A stretch of DNA of 25,684 bases, from assembly GCA_036563645.1 (NCBI GenBank), contig DATCMA010000012.1, forward strand, positions 1 through 25,684, written 5' to 3'. The notes under the pieces are model-generated. The model made no database searches and was not told the origin of the DNA. It worked only from the letters and a program-made list of their open reading frames with translations. The position numbers were made by a program, and so were the translations under genes. Positions 15,137 to 23,442 of the stretch are shown piece by piece. How positions within the stretch are numbered: position 1 is the stretch's first letter; every line of letters starts with the position of its first letter. This DNA comes from DATCMA01 sp036563645. GTDB lineage: Bacteria > Actinomycetota > Actinomycetes > Mycobacteriales > Micromonosporaceae.

Positions 15137-16312
15137 GTGAATCTGAGAACCCGTCTGTCGACCTTGGCTGCGGTAACGACCCTCGCCTTACTGTCTGCTT
15201 GCAGTGGCCAGTCCGCCACCGTCGGTGGGAGCGCTAAGGAACCCGCGAGCGGTGGCAACGCCGCCGCCTCCGGCGACACGATCAACCTGGGTGCGGTCAT
15301 CCCGCTCACGGGCGCGAGCGCCACGATCGGCGAAGACCAGCGCCGGGGCATCGAGCTCGCGGTCGAAAAGATCAACGCAAATGGCGGCGTCCTCGGCAAG
15401 AAGATCAACGTCATCGTCGAGGATTCCGGAGGCACCGCCGCGTCCGCCCTGGACGCCGCTCGCAAGCTGACCTCCGCCAACAAGGTGCCGGTCGTTATCG
15501 GCGAGTACTCCTCGGGCGTGACCATCCCCCTTGGCCAGTTCCTGCAGCAGCAGGGCCTGGTTCACATGAACGTCGGCTCGTCGTCCCCCGACGTCGCGAA
15601 GATCGGCTCGTTGTCGTTCTCGACCATCGGCCTGGACACCATCGCCAGCAAATTCACCGCTGAGTACCTGCACCGCAACGGCTACCGCAAGGCCGCCCTC
15701 ATCGCGCCCAACAACGCGTACGGCAGCGGCGTCGCGGACACCTTCAAGGCCGCGTTCGAAGGCCTCGGCGGTCAGGTGACCAACACCGTGCTCTACACCG
15801 AAGGCCAGACCGACTACCGCGCCGAGCTCCAGCGGCTGCGGGGTGGCTCGCCCGACGTCATCGTGTACAGCGCCTACGGGCAGGAGTCGAAGGTCCTCAC
15901 CAGCCAGGCCTTCGAGCTCGGGCTGTCGAAGGCCGTGCCGTGGTTCGCGATCTACCTCTCGATGTGCACCGCCGACGCCGACCCCAGGGCGGTCGAGGGT
16001 CAGCTGGGCATGGACGTCAACTACATCGGCCCGGACGGCAAGAGCTACGAGGACGCCTACAAGGCCAAGTACAACCAGGCGTTCGCGACCACGTTCAGCG
16101 GCTACGCGTACGACGCGGTGATGATGGCGGCGGCCGCCATCGAGAAAGCCCAGTCGACCGAGCCTCAGCAGATCGCCGCAGCGCTCAAGGAAATCGGCAA
16201 GAACTACTCGGGCGTCACTGGGCAAATCGCGTTCGACGCCCAGAACCAGCGTTCGGATCAGCCGTACGCCGTACTGAAGTACACCGGCGGAAAGCTGGAG
16301 CCGGCGAACTGA
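15137..16312 (+). CDS. Branched-chain/amino-acid ABC transporter substrate-binding lipoprotein (LivJ/K-like)
   Basis: A 391-residue extracytoplasmic binding protein. The N-terminus is a lipoprotein signal with a hydrophobic segment and lipobox LLSAC, lipidated Cys22, then a Ser/Gly-rich linker. The mature part from about residue 48 has the type I periplasmic-binding fold of Leu/Ile/Val-binding proteins: INLGAVIPLTGASATIGEDQRRGIELAV, GGVLGKKINVIVEDSGG, and VPVVIGEYSSGVTIPLGQFLQQ. GTG at 15137 follows GGAGG at 5 nt. It is the first gene of the plus-strand operon, directly behind the GntR operator array. An 82-bp gap before the permease may allow the binding protein to be made in excess. Ligands of this family range from amino acids to amides and aromatic acids. 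Confidence 0.92.
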   Translation: MNLRTRLSTLAAVTTLALLSACSGQSATVGGSAKEPASGGNAAASGDTINLGAVIPLTGASATIGEDQRRGIELAVEKINANGGVLGKKINVIVEDSGGTAASALDAARKLTSANKVPVVIGEYSSGVTIPLGQFLQQQGLVHMNVGSSSPDVAKIGSLSFSTIGLDTIASKFTAEYLHRNGYRKAALIAPNNAYGSGVADTFKAAFEGLGGQVTNTVLYTEGQTDYRAELQRLRGGSPDVIVYSAYGQESKVLTSQAFELGLSKAVPWFAIYLSMCTADADPRAVEGQLGMDVNYIGPDGKSYEDAYKAKYNQAFATTFSGYAYDAVMMAAAAIEKAQSTEPQQIAAALKEIGKNYSGVTGQIAFDAQNQRSDQPYAVLKYTGGKLEPAN

Positions 16313-16394
16313 GGCAGAGGACCGGAATGCACCCCTCGCCCAACCCGAACCACCGCTCTATCCCATCCCCCGTCCTGAGAGAAAGCGGTCACCG

Positions 16395-17288
16395 ATGACG
16401 CAAGTGCTCATCGACAGTGCCGTACGCGCCGCGGAGCTCAGCCTGATCGCGGTCGGGCTCAGCCTCACCTGGGGCATCGTCCGATTCGCCAATGTCGCCC
16501 ACGTGCAGTACGCCCCTATCGCGGGCTACCTCACCTACTTCGCCACGATCTCGCTGGGCCTCGGGCTCCTCCCTGCGGCGATCCTAGCAATCGCCGCAAC
16601 AGGGTTGCTCGGGTTGGGCTTGCAGCGTTGGTTCTTCCAACGCCTAGCGAGCAGCGGGGCCGCGAGCGCGCTCATCGGCACCTTGGCGGTGTCCATTGTC
16701 ATCACGGCGGTCATTCAGACCGTGGCGGGCCCGCGGCCCCGCGCTCTTGCCGTACCGCTCACCGCTGGATTCACCATCGGGGACGCGGTCATCACGCGCA
16801 CGCAGATTCTGATCATCGCTATCACGGCCGTCACCCTGCCGCTGTTCTTCGGCTTCCTCTGGTTCAGCCGGCCCGGACGCGCGATCCGAGGCGTCGCCGT
16901 CAATCCCCAGCTGGCGGAGGCAAGCGGCATCAACACCCGACGGATCCGGAATCTCGTGACCTTCATCGCCGCCATGCTGGCGGGACTGGGAGGCATCCTG
17001 CTGGGGCTCGACACGTCTCTCGACCTCAACATGGGCGCGATGCTGCTGCTGCCCGTGATTGCCGCGACGATCACTGGTGGCATCGGGAACCCAGCCGGCG
17101 CCGTGATCGCCGCAACCCTGATCGCACTGGCCGAGAACGCGGCACTCGGCATCAACTTCGGTGCTCTCGTGGGCGGAGACGCGTACCTCCCCGTCAATTA
17201 CCGCCCCGCCGTGGGATTCCTGGTGTTGATCCTCGTGCTGCTGCTGCGGCCGGAGGGCATCTTCGGCAGGAGTGGTCGCCGTGCTTGA
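16395..17288 (+). CDS. Branched-chain amino acid ABC transporter permease (LivH family)
   Basis: Inner-membrane permease of 297 residues with about eight hydrophobic segments. Family signatures are LSLIAVGLSLTWGIVRFANVAHVQ near the N-terminus, the cytoplasmic coupling loop GRAIRGVAVNPQLAEASGINTRRI (about 165-188) that docks to the ATPases, AAMLAGLGGILLG, ATITGGIGNPAGAVIAA, and the C-terminal LLLRPEGIFG. It pairs with the LivM-like permease, whose start overlaps its end by 8 bp. ATG at 16395 has only a weak purine-rich ribosome site. Confidence 0.93.
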   Translation: MTQVLIDSAVRAAELSLIAVGLSLTWGIVRFANVAHVQYAPIAGYLTYFATISLGLGLLPAAILAIAATGLLGLGLQRWFFQRLASSGAASALIGTLAVSIVITAVIQTVAGPRPRALAVPLTAGFTIGDAVITRTQILIIAITAVTLPLFFGFLWFSRPGRAIRGVAVNPQLAEASGINTRRIRNLVTFIAAMLAGLGGILLGLDTSLDLNMGAMLLLPVIAATITGGIGNPAGAVIAATLIALAENAALGINFGALVGGDAYLPVNYRPAVGFLVLILVLLLRPEGIFGRSGRRA

Positions 17289-18177
17289 TTTCCTCCTCTA
17301 TCTCGTCACCGTTGCCGCGATTTACGGTCTGCTCGCCATCAGCCTGAACCTGCAGGCCGGTGTCACCGGTCTCCTCAACTTCGGGCACGTCGCGTTCTTC
17401 GGCGTCGGGGCCTACGCCACCGGAATCGTCGCCCTGCATGGCGGCCACTGGGTGCTGGGTGTGCTCGTCGGCATCGTCGCCGCCGCTGTCCTCGGGGCCG
17501 CGGTGGGACGCATCGGCCGAACGCTCGCCGCCGACTACTGGGCCATCGTCACCCTCGCCATCGCGGAGTGTCTGCGGCTCATCGCGACGAACGAGACCGA
17601 GTTGACCGGCGGCGCCCAAGGAATCGGCGGCATCGCCGGGCCGTTCACCGGGTTGAGCACGACAGCGGCGAGCATCGGCTGGATCGTCACCGCCCTCGGC
17701 CTGCTCGCCGCGGGATGGTGGCTCGCCGAACGGCTCACGGCGATCCAGTTCGGGCGGGTGCTGCGGCTCCTGCGCGAACAGCCACTGCTCGCCGAATCCC
17801 TCGGGCACAACGTTACCGGCGCGAAAGTCCGGCTGCTGATGATCGCGGCTCCGATCGCCGCGGTCGGCGGCAGCGTCTACACGATGTACATCTCGTTCAT
17901 CGGCCCCAACCAGTTGCTGCCGATCGAGACGTTCCTCATCTTCACCATGCTCATCGTCGGTGGTATGGGGAACACCTCGGGGGCGATCCTCGGGGCCCTC
18001 GCCGTCCAGCTGGTCTACACCGGCACGCGGTTCATCAAGGATTACCTGCCCATTCCGGCAGAAAGCGCGGGAAGCATCCGGTTGCTGCTGATCGGCGTGA
18101 TGCTCACCGCATTCCTGATGTTCAAGCCGAGCGGTCTTATCCCCGAACGTTTGAGGAGGGTCGATGCTCGTCACTGA
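17281..18177 (+). CDS. Branched-chain amino acid ABC transporter permease (LivM family)
   Basis: Second permease, 298 residues from GTG 17281, which has GGAG 8 nt upstream. A GTG at 17272 is in frame but lies within that ribosome site. LivM features are YGLLAISLNLQAGVTGLLNFGHVAFFGVGAYATG at the N-terminus, DYWAIVTLAIAECLRLIATNE, the coupling loop with LLREQPLLAESLGHNV, and MLIVGGMGNTSGAILGA near the C-terminus, ending FKPSGLIPERLRR. It overlaps LivH by 8 bp and LivG by 14 bp, so the operon is tightly coupled. Confidence 0.93.
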   Translation: MLDFLLYLVTVAAIYGLLAISLNLQAGVTGLLNFGHVAFFGVGAYATGIVALHGGHWVLGVLVGIVAAAVLGAAVGRIGRTLAADYWAIVTLAIAECLRLIATNETELTGGAQGIGGIAGPFTGLSTTAASIGWIVTALGLLAAGWWLAERLTAIQFGRVLRLLREQPLLAESLGHNVTGAKVRLLMIAAPIAAVGGSVYTMYISFIGPNQLLPIETFLIFTMLIVGGMGNTSGAILGALAVQLVYTGTRFIKDYLPIPAESAGSIRLLLIGVMLTAFLMFKPSGLIPERLRRVDARH

Positions 18178-18940
18178 CCAGGTCAGCAAACAGTTCGGCG
18201 GCATGACCGTCCTCAACCGGGTCAGCATCTCGATTCAGCCGGGCGAGATCGTCGGACTGGTCGGCCCCAACGGATCCGGCAAGACCACATTGCTGAATTG
18301 CCTCTCCGGCTTCTTGTCGCCGGACGAGGGCACGATTCGATTCGGCGACATCCGCTTGGACCGGTTGCCGGCGTGGAAAATCAGCCGACTCGGGGTGCGC
18401 CGCACGTTCCAGCTACCGAGTCAGCCCATGAAGATGACCGTGCTGGAAGCGATGCTCTGTGGCGCGTCCCTCCCCGTCGGCGCCAGCATGTTCGGCCTGT
18501 TCCGGCCCAAACACCGCCAGGCGGAGGAACGGGAGGCGATCCGGCGGGCCCACGAGCTGCTCGACATGCTCAAGCTCAGCCACCTCACGCACCAACCGGC
18601 CGGACAGCTCTCCGGTGGGCAGCAGAAATTGCTGAGCATCGGCACGGCATTGATGGAAAAGCCGTCCGTGCTGCTCCTCGACGAGCCGACCGCGGGGGTC
18701 AACCCGACCCTGCGGCTCGGCCTCGTCGAGCACCTCAAAGAGGTGCACAAGTCGGGCACCTCCCTATTGATCATCGAGCACGACATGGATTTCATCACCC
18801 GCTTGTGCCACCGCGTCTACGTCCTGGACCGCGGCGAGGTCATCGCCAACTGCCACCCGAGCGAGCTGAAAGACAACCCTCGCGTCGTGGAGGCGTACCT
18901 CGGAGCGCCCAAAACAACCGCTGTCACCGGGGAAGAGTGA
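18164..18940 (+). CDS. Branched-chain amino acid ABC transporter ATP-binding protein (LivG family)
   Basis: ATPase of 258 residues. Walker A is GPNGSGKT (34-41), the Q-loop region follows RRTFQLPSQPMKMTVLEAM, the signature is LSGGQQK, Walker B is VLLLDEPTAGVNP, and the H-loop is IIEHDMDFI. The insertion after the Q-loop (the MFGLFRPKHRQAEEREA region) and the C-terminal VVEAYLGA are typical of LivG. The ATG has GAGGAGG 4 nt upstream and overlaps the LivM end. It forms a heterodimer with the following LivF. Confidence 0.94.
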   Translation: MLVTDQVSKQFGGMTVLNRVSISIQPGEIVGLVGPNGSGKTTLLNCLSGFLSPDEGTIRFGDIRLDRLPAWKISRLGVRRTFQLPSQPMKMTVLEAMLCGASLPVGASMFGLFRPKHRQAEEREAIRRAHELLDMLKLSHLTHQPAGQLSGGQQKLLSIGTALMEKPSVLLLDEPTAGVNPTLRLGLVEHLKEVHKSGTSLLIIEHDMDFITRLCHRVYVLDRGEVIANCHPSELKDNPRVVEAYLGAPKTTAVTGEE

Positions 18941-18948
18941 GTCAAGCC

Positions 18949-19719
18949 ATGGGACTCAGCGTCTCCAACGTGTCCGCCGGCTACGTGCCTGACGTCAACA
19001 TTCTCAACGGAATTTCGCTCGACGTCGCGGACAGTCAAATCGTCACCATCATCGGGCCGAACGGCTCCGGAAAGTCCACATTATTGAAATGCATCATGGG
19101 CTTCGTTCGGGCCCGTACGGGGACGATCACCGTCGACGGCGTCGACTGCACCAACCTGCCCACCTACAAGAGGGTGCGTGAGCACGGCATCGCGTACGTG
19201 CCACAGCTCGACAACGTCTTTGGGGCGCTCAGCATCGGCGACAACCTGCGGGCCGGTGGGCAGTACCTTCCGCGCGCGGAGCGGGACCGGCGGGTCGAGG
19301 AGCTCCTCGACCGCTACCCCGCCCTCGGCCGGCGCGCCCGGACCCGGGCGGACGCCCTCTCGGGTGGCGAACGCCAGTTGCTGGCGGTGTGCCGGGCGCT
19401 CATGCCCAGACCGCGGATTCTGCTGCTCGACGAGCCGAGCGCCGGCCTGTCGCCCGCCAAGGTCAGCGAGCTGTTCGAAACCATCGCCGACATCCGCGAC
19501 CGCGACAAGATCACGGTCCTCATCGTGGAGCAGAACGCGGCACAAGCCCTCGCCATTAGCGATGTCGGCGTCGTCCTCGTCACCGGTCGCGTAGCCCTCC
19601 GCGACCAGGCCGACGCGCTGCTGGCCAATCCCCAGGTCCGCGAACTGTACCTCGGCGGACTGCCCGCGGATCTGCCCGAGGAGGCCACCGTAGCCCAGAA
19701 CGCTTCAGCGGAGAAGTGA
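18949..19719 (+). CDS. Branched-chain amino acid ABC transporter ATP-binding protein (LivF family)
   Basis: Second ATPase, 256 residues from ATG 18949, beginning MGLSVSNVSAGYVPDVNILNGISLDV. Walker A is GPNGSGKST, then IAYVPQLDNVFGALSIGDNL (Q-loop), the signature LSGGERQLL, Walker B ILLLDEPSAGLSP, and the H-loop IVEQNAAQALAI typical of LivF. The frame is open further upstream inside livG but out of register with it. A GTG at 18937 overlapping the livG stop is an alternative, but its ribosome site is too close. It completes a full five-component importer. Confidence 0.92.
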   Translation: MGLSVSNVSAGYVPDVNILNGISLDVADSQIVTIIGPNGSGKSTLLKCIMGFVRARTGTITVDGVDCTNLPTYKRVREHGIAYVPQLDNVFGALSIGDNLRAGGQYLPRAERDRRVEELLDRYPALGRRARTRADALSGGERQLLAVCRALMPRPRILLLDEPSAGLSPAKVSELFETIADIRDRDKITVLIVEQNAAQALAISDVGVVLVTGRVALRDQADALLANPQVRELYLGGLPADLPEEATVAQNASAEK

Positions 19720-19728
19720 GGGATAGGG

Positions 19729-20466
19729 ATGCCCGTCTTTCATGCCCGCCCGGGACAGGTAGCCTACGGATACCCCATCGGAATTCTGTGCGCTGAGTGG
19801 CATATCCCGTTCATCCCAGGCGACCTCAACAACGCCTACACGTTTGACTTCCCCGTCCGCTACTTGAGCGTGAAAGGCGCGGCCGGGGCCAATGTCCTCA
19901 GCGGAGACGACAGCCACTTCGTGGACCTGTTTGTCAAAGCCGCTCAGCAACTAGAGCAGGAAGGCGTCCGCGCCATCACCGGCAACTGCGGCTTCATGGC
20001 CAGCTACCAGCAGGCCGTCGCCGACAGCGTGCGGGTGCCCGTCTTCATGTCCAGCCTGCTCCAGGTCCCGATGCTCGTCAGGATGCTCAGCGCCGACCAC
20101 AAGCTCGCCGTGTTGGTCGCGAACGGACCGAGCATCACGGACGAGTTGCTCGCCGCGGTCGGCATCACCGAGGTTGACCGGGTGGTCTTCCAAGGGCTCG
20201 ACCATCAGCCCCACTGGAACGACGTCATTCTGAAAGAGACCGGCGTCCTCGACTCCGACCGTATCCGCGCTGAGGTCGTGGAAACCGCTCTCGACCTGCT
20301 CAAGCGCGAGCCGTCCATCGGCGCTTTCATGCTGGAATGCAGTGACTTGCCGCCGTACTCCGCGGCGATTCACGAGGCCACCGGATTACCTGTCTTCGAC
20401 TGGGCTGGCTTTATCCGGTACGTCCACGACGCCGTGGTGCCCCGCACCTACAGCGGATTGTTCTAA
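19729..20466 (+). CDS. Asp/Glu/hydantoin racemase-superfamily protein
   Basis: A 245-residue protein of the aspartate/glutamate racemase fold (two similar halves, no cofactor). The two expected catalytic Cys are present: Cys87 in ITGNCGFMASYQ and Cys204 in FMLECSDLPPYS. The N-terminal GYPIGILCAEWHIPFIPGDLNN is unusual for glutamate racemase; it resembles uncharacterised amino-acid or hydantoin racemase and maleate-isomerase relatives. ATG 19729 lies 9 bp after livF with GAGGG upstream. Between an amino-acid importer and RidA/DadA, a role as amino-acid racemase or epimerase feeding DadA is plausible, but the substrate is unknown. Confidence 0.8.
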   Translation: MPVFHARPGQVAYGYPIGILCAEWHIPFIPGDLNNAYTFDFPVRYLSVKGAAGANVLSGDDSHFVDLFVKAAQQLEQEGVRAITGNCGFMASYQQAVADSVRVPVFMSSLLQVPMLVRMLSADHKLAVLVANGPSITDELLAAVGITEVDRVVFQGLDHQPHWNDVILKETGVLDSDRIRAEVVETALDLLKREPSIGAFMLECSDLPPYSAAIHEATGLPVFDWAGFIRYVHDAVVPRTYSGLF

Positions 20467-20506
20467 GCGATTCAGCACAACCACGTCACACGTAAGGAGT
20501 CAGTCA

Positions 20507-20896
20507 ATGGCTAACGTCACCGTCCTCAACCCTGCCCAACTCGGGCCCGCAATCGCCCCGTACTCGCAGGCCGCGATCGCCAACGGTTTCATTCACATCG
20601 CTGGCCAAGTGGCGCTCGATCCCGAGAACAACGTGGTCGCCCCGAACGACCCCAAGGCGCAGACCACGTACGCGCTGGGCCGCATTCGCACGATCCTCGC
20701 TGAGGTGGGGGCGACGCTCAACGACATCGTCAGCGCCACGGTTTTCATCACCGACCTCAAGCACTTCGGGCCGTTCAACGAGGCCTGGGCGGCCGAGTTC
20801 GGTGACCACCGGCCGGCTCGGGCAACCGTCGTCGCCGGCCTCTTGCTGCCTGGGCTCGTCGTGGAAATTCAGGCGGTCGCCGCTCTGCCGCAATAG
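20507..20896 (+). CDS. ridA: RidA family enamine/imine deaminase
   Basis: A 129-residue RidA (YjgF/YER057c/UK114) protein, a trimer that hydrolyses reactive 2-imino acids to 2-oxo acids and ammonia. The key Arg105 (HRPARATV, 101-108) and Glu120 (VVEIQAVA) fall at the canonical RidA positions. PYSQAAIANGFIHIAGQV (18-35) is the typical N-terminal motif. ATG at 20507 follows AAGGAG at 7 nt; the upstream frame extension is not used. Directly before dadA, it very likely hydrolyses the imine that DadA produces, speeding release of the 2-oxo acid and preventing damage to PLP enzymes. Confidence 0.93.
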   Translation: MANVTVLNPAQLGPAIAPYSQAAIANGFIHIAGQVALDPENNVVAPNDPKAQTTYALGRIRTILAEVGATLNDIVSATVFITDLKHFGPFNEAWAAEFGDHRPARATVVAGLLLPGLVVEIQAVAALPQ

Positions 20897-20921
20897 TCCG
20901 CCGTCCTCCTCGCAGTACTCA

Positions 20922-20943
20922 CCCCTCGATTGCCCCTCGATTG
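20922..20943. repeat. 11-bp perfect tandem duplication before dadA
   Basis: CCCCTCGATTG occurs twice in direct succession (20922-20932 and 20933-20943), 16 bp before the dadA start. It is probably a small slippage event; no function is assigned. Confidence 0.8.
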
Positions 20944-20959
20944 CCGCTGGAAGAGAACC

Positions 20960-22216
20960 ATGAAGACGATTGTGATTGGTGGCGGCGTGGTTGGTGTGAC
21001 CACGGCCTACTACCTCGCGCGCGAAGGACACGAGGTCACCGTTCTGGAAAAGCTCAACGATGTGGGACAGGACGCGAGCGGGGGAAACGCTGGACTGATC
21101 GCACCGGGCCACTCGTTCGCGTGGGCCTCCCCCGCCGCCCCCAAAATGCTGCTGAAATCCCTCATGGGTGAGGCGACAGCTATCCGCGTCAAGCTCCGCC
21201 CGGATCCGCGGCTCATCTGGTGGGGGCTGCAATTCCTGCGGGAATGCACCTCCGAGCGGGCTCGGATTAACACCATCATCAAGATGAAGCTGTGCGCCTA
21301 CAGCCAACAGGAGCTGGATAAGCTCGCCGAGGAGGAGTCCATCGACTACCACCAGGTGCAGCGCGGCGCGTTCTACCTGTACCGCGAGGAGCGCGAGCTT
21401 GAGCTCGGCATGGCCAAAATGGAGCTCCTGCGCTCGCATGGCATGGAGATGGACATCGTCTCCGGCGAGGAGCTCGCCCAGCACGACCCGGCCTTCGCGT
21501 CAGCGAAAGGCATCATCGCCGGAGCGATTCACTGCAAGACGGACGCGAGCGGCAACTGCGAGAAGTTCACCAAGACCCTCGCGGAGCGGTGCCGCGCGCT
21601 CGGCGTCGAATTCCGCTTCAACACCACAGCCAAGCGCCTCCTCAAGAGCGGGAACCGGGTGACCGGGGTGGAGACCGACCGCGGCACCTTCGTCGCCGAC
21701 TACTTCGTGCTGGCCAACGGCATCTACAGCCCGCACCTGTCCCGGACGGTGGGGCAGCACCTGCCCATCTACCCCGCCAAGGGCTACTCGATCACGGTGC
21801 CGATCATCGATCCGCAAGCGGCCCCGACCGTGCCCGGCGTCGACGAGAAGACGCTGGTCGCGTGGTCCCGCATGGGTGATCGCCTGCGGGTGTCGTCCAC
21901 GGCGGAGTTCGCCGGCTACAGCCGCACCTGGAAGCACTCGGACCTGTCGAACATCCTCCGCACGGGCCGCGAACTCTTCCCCAACGCGACCAACTGGGAT
22001 CAGGTCTCCGCGCGCGCGTGCCTGCGCCCGATGACCCCGGACGGCCCGCCCATCATCGGCCGGGGCAAGCACGAGAACCTGTACTACAACACCGGGCATG
22101 GACACATGGGCTGGACCATGGCCTGTGGCTCCAGTCGCGTTCTCGTCGACCTGATGATGGGCCGGCGGCCCGCTATCGACACGACCGGCATGCAGGTGCG
22201 CGCCATTCGTCGCTAA
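20960..22216 (+). CDS. FAD-dependent D-amino-acid dehydrogenase (DadA-like)
   Basis: Flavoprotein of 418 residues of the DAO/DadA family. It oxidises the C-N bond of D-amino acids (or similar amines) to an imine, passing electrons to the respiratory chain in DadA. Features are the N-terminal FAD motif IVIGGGVVGVTTAYYLAREGHEVTVLEK, the DadA-type GGNAGLIAPGHSFAWASP (about 38-55), YPAKGYSITVPI in the substrate domain, and the C-terminal RPMTPDGPPIIGRGKHENLYYNTGHGHMGWT. The ATG at 20960 has GGAAGAG upstream; an in-frame CTG-region extension is not needed. Adjacent ridA and a racemase-like gene support amino-acid oxidation. Other amine substrates such as N-methyl or cyclic amino acids cannot be excluded. 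Confidence 0.88.
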   Translation: MKTIVIGGGVVGVTTAYYLAREGHEVTVLEKLNDVGQDASGGNAGLIAPGHSFAWASPAAPKMLLKSLMGEATAIRVKLRPDPRLIWWGLQFLRECTSERARINTIIKMKLCAYSQQELDKLAEEESIDYHQVQRGAFYLYREERELELGMAKMELLRSHGMEMDIVSGEELAQHDPAFASAKGIIAGAIHCKTDASGNCEKFTKTLAERCRALGVEFRFNTTAKRLLKSGNRVTGVETDRGTFVADYFVLANGIYSPHLSRTVGQHLPIYPAKGYSITVPIIDPQAAPTVPGVDEKTLVAWSRMGDRLRVSSTAEFAGYSRTWKHSDLSNILRTGRELFPNATNWDQVSARACLRPMTPDGPPIIGRGKHENLYYNTGHGHMGWTMACGSSRVLVDLMMGRRPAIDTTGMQVRAIRR

Positions 22217-22254
22217 AGCGGAATTCGCACACACACACGCCGACAGAGGTTGTC

Positions 22255-23442
22255 ATGACAGATTTCGCGCTGCCCGCGCACGTCGAAGAATTGCGTGCGC
22301 GGACCCGAGAATTCATCGACACGGTCGTCATACCGGCGGAGCCCAAACCCGGCGAGGTGTTGTCGGCCGAGACGCGGACGATGTTGCAGCAGGAGGCGCG
22401 AAAGGCGGGAGTGTTCGCGCCGCACGTGCCGGTCGAATACGGCGGTCACGGATTGCCCATCCGATACTGGAGCCCGATTTTCCAAGAAGCCGGGCGCAGC
22501 CTCGCCGGGCCGCAGGCACTCAACTGCGCTGCCCCGGACGAAGGCAACATGCACCTGTTGAACGTCGTCGCCTCCCCCGAGCAGAAGCAGCGCTATCTCG
22601 CTCCCCTGGCCGCTGGCGAGGTCCGGTCGGCGTTCGCCATGACCGAGCCGCACCCCGGCGCGGGCGCGGACCCGGCCGCGTTGAGCACCACCGCGGTCCG
22701 GACCTCCGGTGGCTGGATCATCAACGGTGAGAAGCGCTTCATCAGCGGGGCGGAGGGGGCCGCGTTCGTCATCTGCATGGCCCGCACCGACGTCGATAAC
22801 GAGGGCTCCGACGGCGCCACGATGTTCATTGTGGACGCTGACAACCCGGGCATGCGGCTCGAGCGGCACATCCCCACCATCGACCGCTCAATCATCGGCG
22901 GCCACATGCGCGTGACGTTCCGCGACTGCTTCGTTCCCGACGACGCGGTCCTCGGCGAGGTCGGTAAGGGATTTCGGTACGCGCAGGTGCGTCTCGGACC
23001 AGCCCGTCTCACACACTGCATGCGCTGGCTGGGCCTCGCTCGCCGCGCGCTCGACATCGCGCTCGAGCGCGCCACCGAGCGCCGGCTCTTCGGCAGCGCG
23101 CTCGCCGACCTCGGCATGGCGCAGGCGATGATCGCCGATTCGGTCATCGACATCGAGACCAGTGACGCGCTGATCGCCAAGAACGGCTGGCTGCTCGACA
23201 CCGATGAACGCGCTGGCCGTCACCTCGCGTCCGTCACCAAAGTCCACGTCGCGGAAGCGGTGAACCGCGTCATCGACCGCGCCATGCAGCTCTGCGGCGG
23301 CGATGGCGTCTCCGATGACTTCCCCCTCGCGGCCTTCTTCTCCGAGGTCCGGCCGTTCCGCATCTACGACGGACCGTCAGAGGTGCATCGATGGGCTATC
23401 GCGCGTCGCGCGGCCAGGAGCGTGCGGAGGACAGCGGCATGA
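22255..23442 (+). CDS. Acyl-CoA dehydrogenase, ACAD10/11 (LvaC-like) type
   Basis: FAD enzyme of 395 residues starting at ATG 22255 (AGAGG 5 nt upstream). The order is typical: a helical N-domain, FAMTEPHPGAGADPAALST (flavin/substrate motif), GEKRFISGAEGA, MRVTFRDCFVP, and a helical C-domain with MQLCGGDGVSDDFPLA. At the usual catalytic Glu position (YEG in MCAD) it has Asp372 in RIYDGPSEVHRWAIAR. The DGPxEVH form marks the ACAD10/11 and bacterial LvaC branch. Its stop overlaps the next gene, an APH-type kinase, as ATGA. In ACAD10/11 and the levulinate pathway this pair converts 4-hydroxyacyl-CoA via a 4-phospho intermediate to an enoyl-CoA. The same role here is inference. Confidence 0.9.
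   Translation: MTDFALPAHVEELRARTREFIDTVVIPAEPKPGEVLSAETRTMLQQEARKAGVFAPHVPVEYGGHGLPIRYWSPIFQEAGRSLAGPQALNCAAPDEGNMHLLNVVASPEQKQRYLAPLAAGEVRSAFAMTEPHPGAGADPAALSTTAVRTSGGWIINGEKRFISGAEGAAFVICMARTDVDNEGSDGATMFIVDADNPGMRLERHIPTIDRSIIGGHMRVTFRDCFVPDDAVLGEVGKGFRYAQVRLGPARLTHCMRWLGLARRALDIALERATERRLFGSALADLGMAQAMIADSVIDIETSDALIAKNGWLLDTDERAGRHLASVTKVHVAEAVNRVIDRAMQLCGGDGVSDDFPLAAFFSEVRPFRIYDGPSEVHRWAIARRAARSVRRTAA

Noticed and set aside
15188..16225. A 345-codon minus-strand frame opposite the binding protein
   Set aside because: Shadow of the lipoprotein gene; no motifs and no ribosome site consistent with expression.
18298..18948. The extra N-terminal part of the long frame containing livF
   Set aside because: It lies inside livG in another register; similarity to LivF starts only at the ATG 18949.
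22228..22239. A short CA-repeat tract before the acyl-CoA dehydrogenase gene
   Set aside because: Only about five units; too short to claim phase variation.
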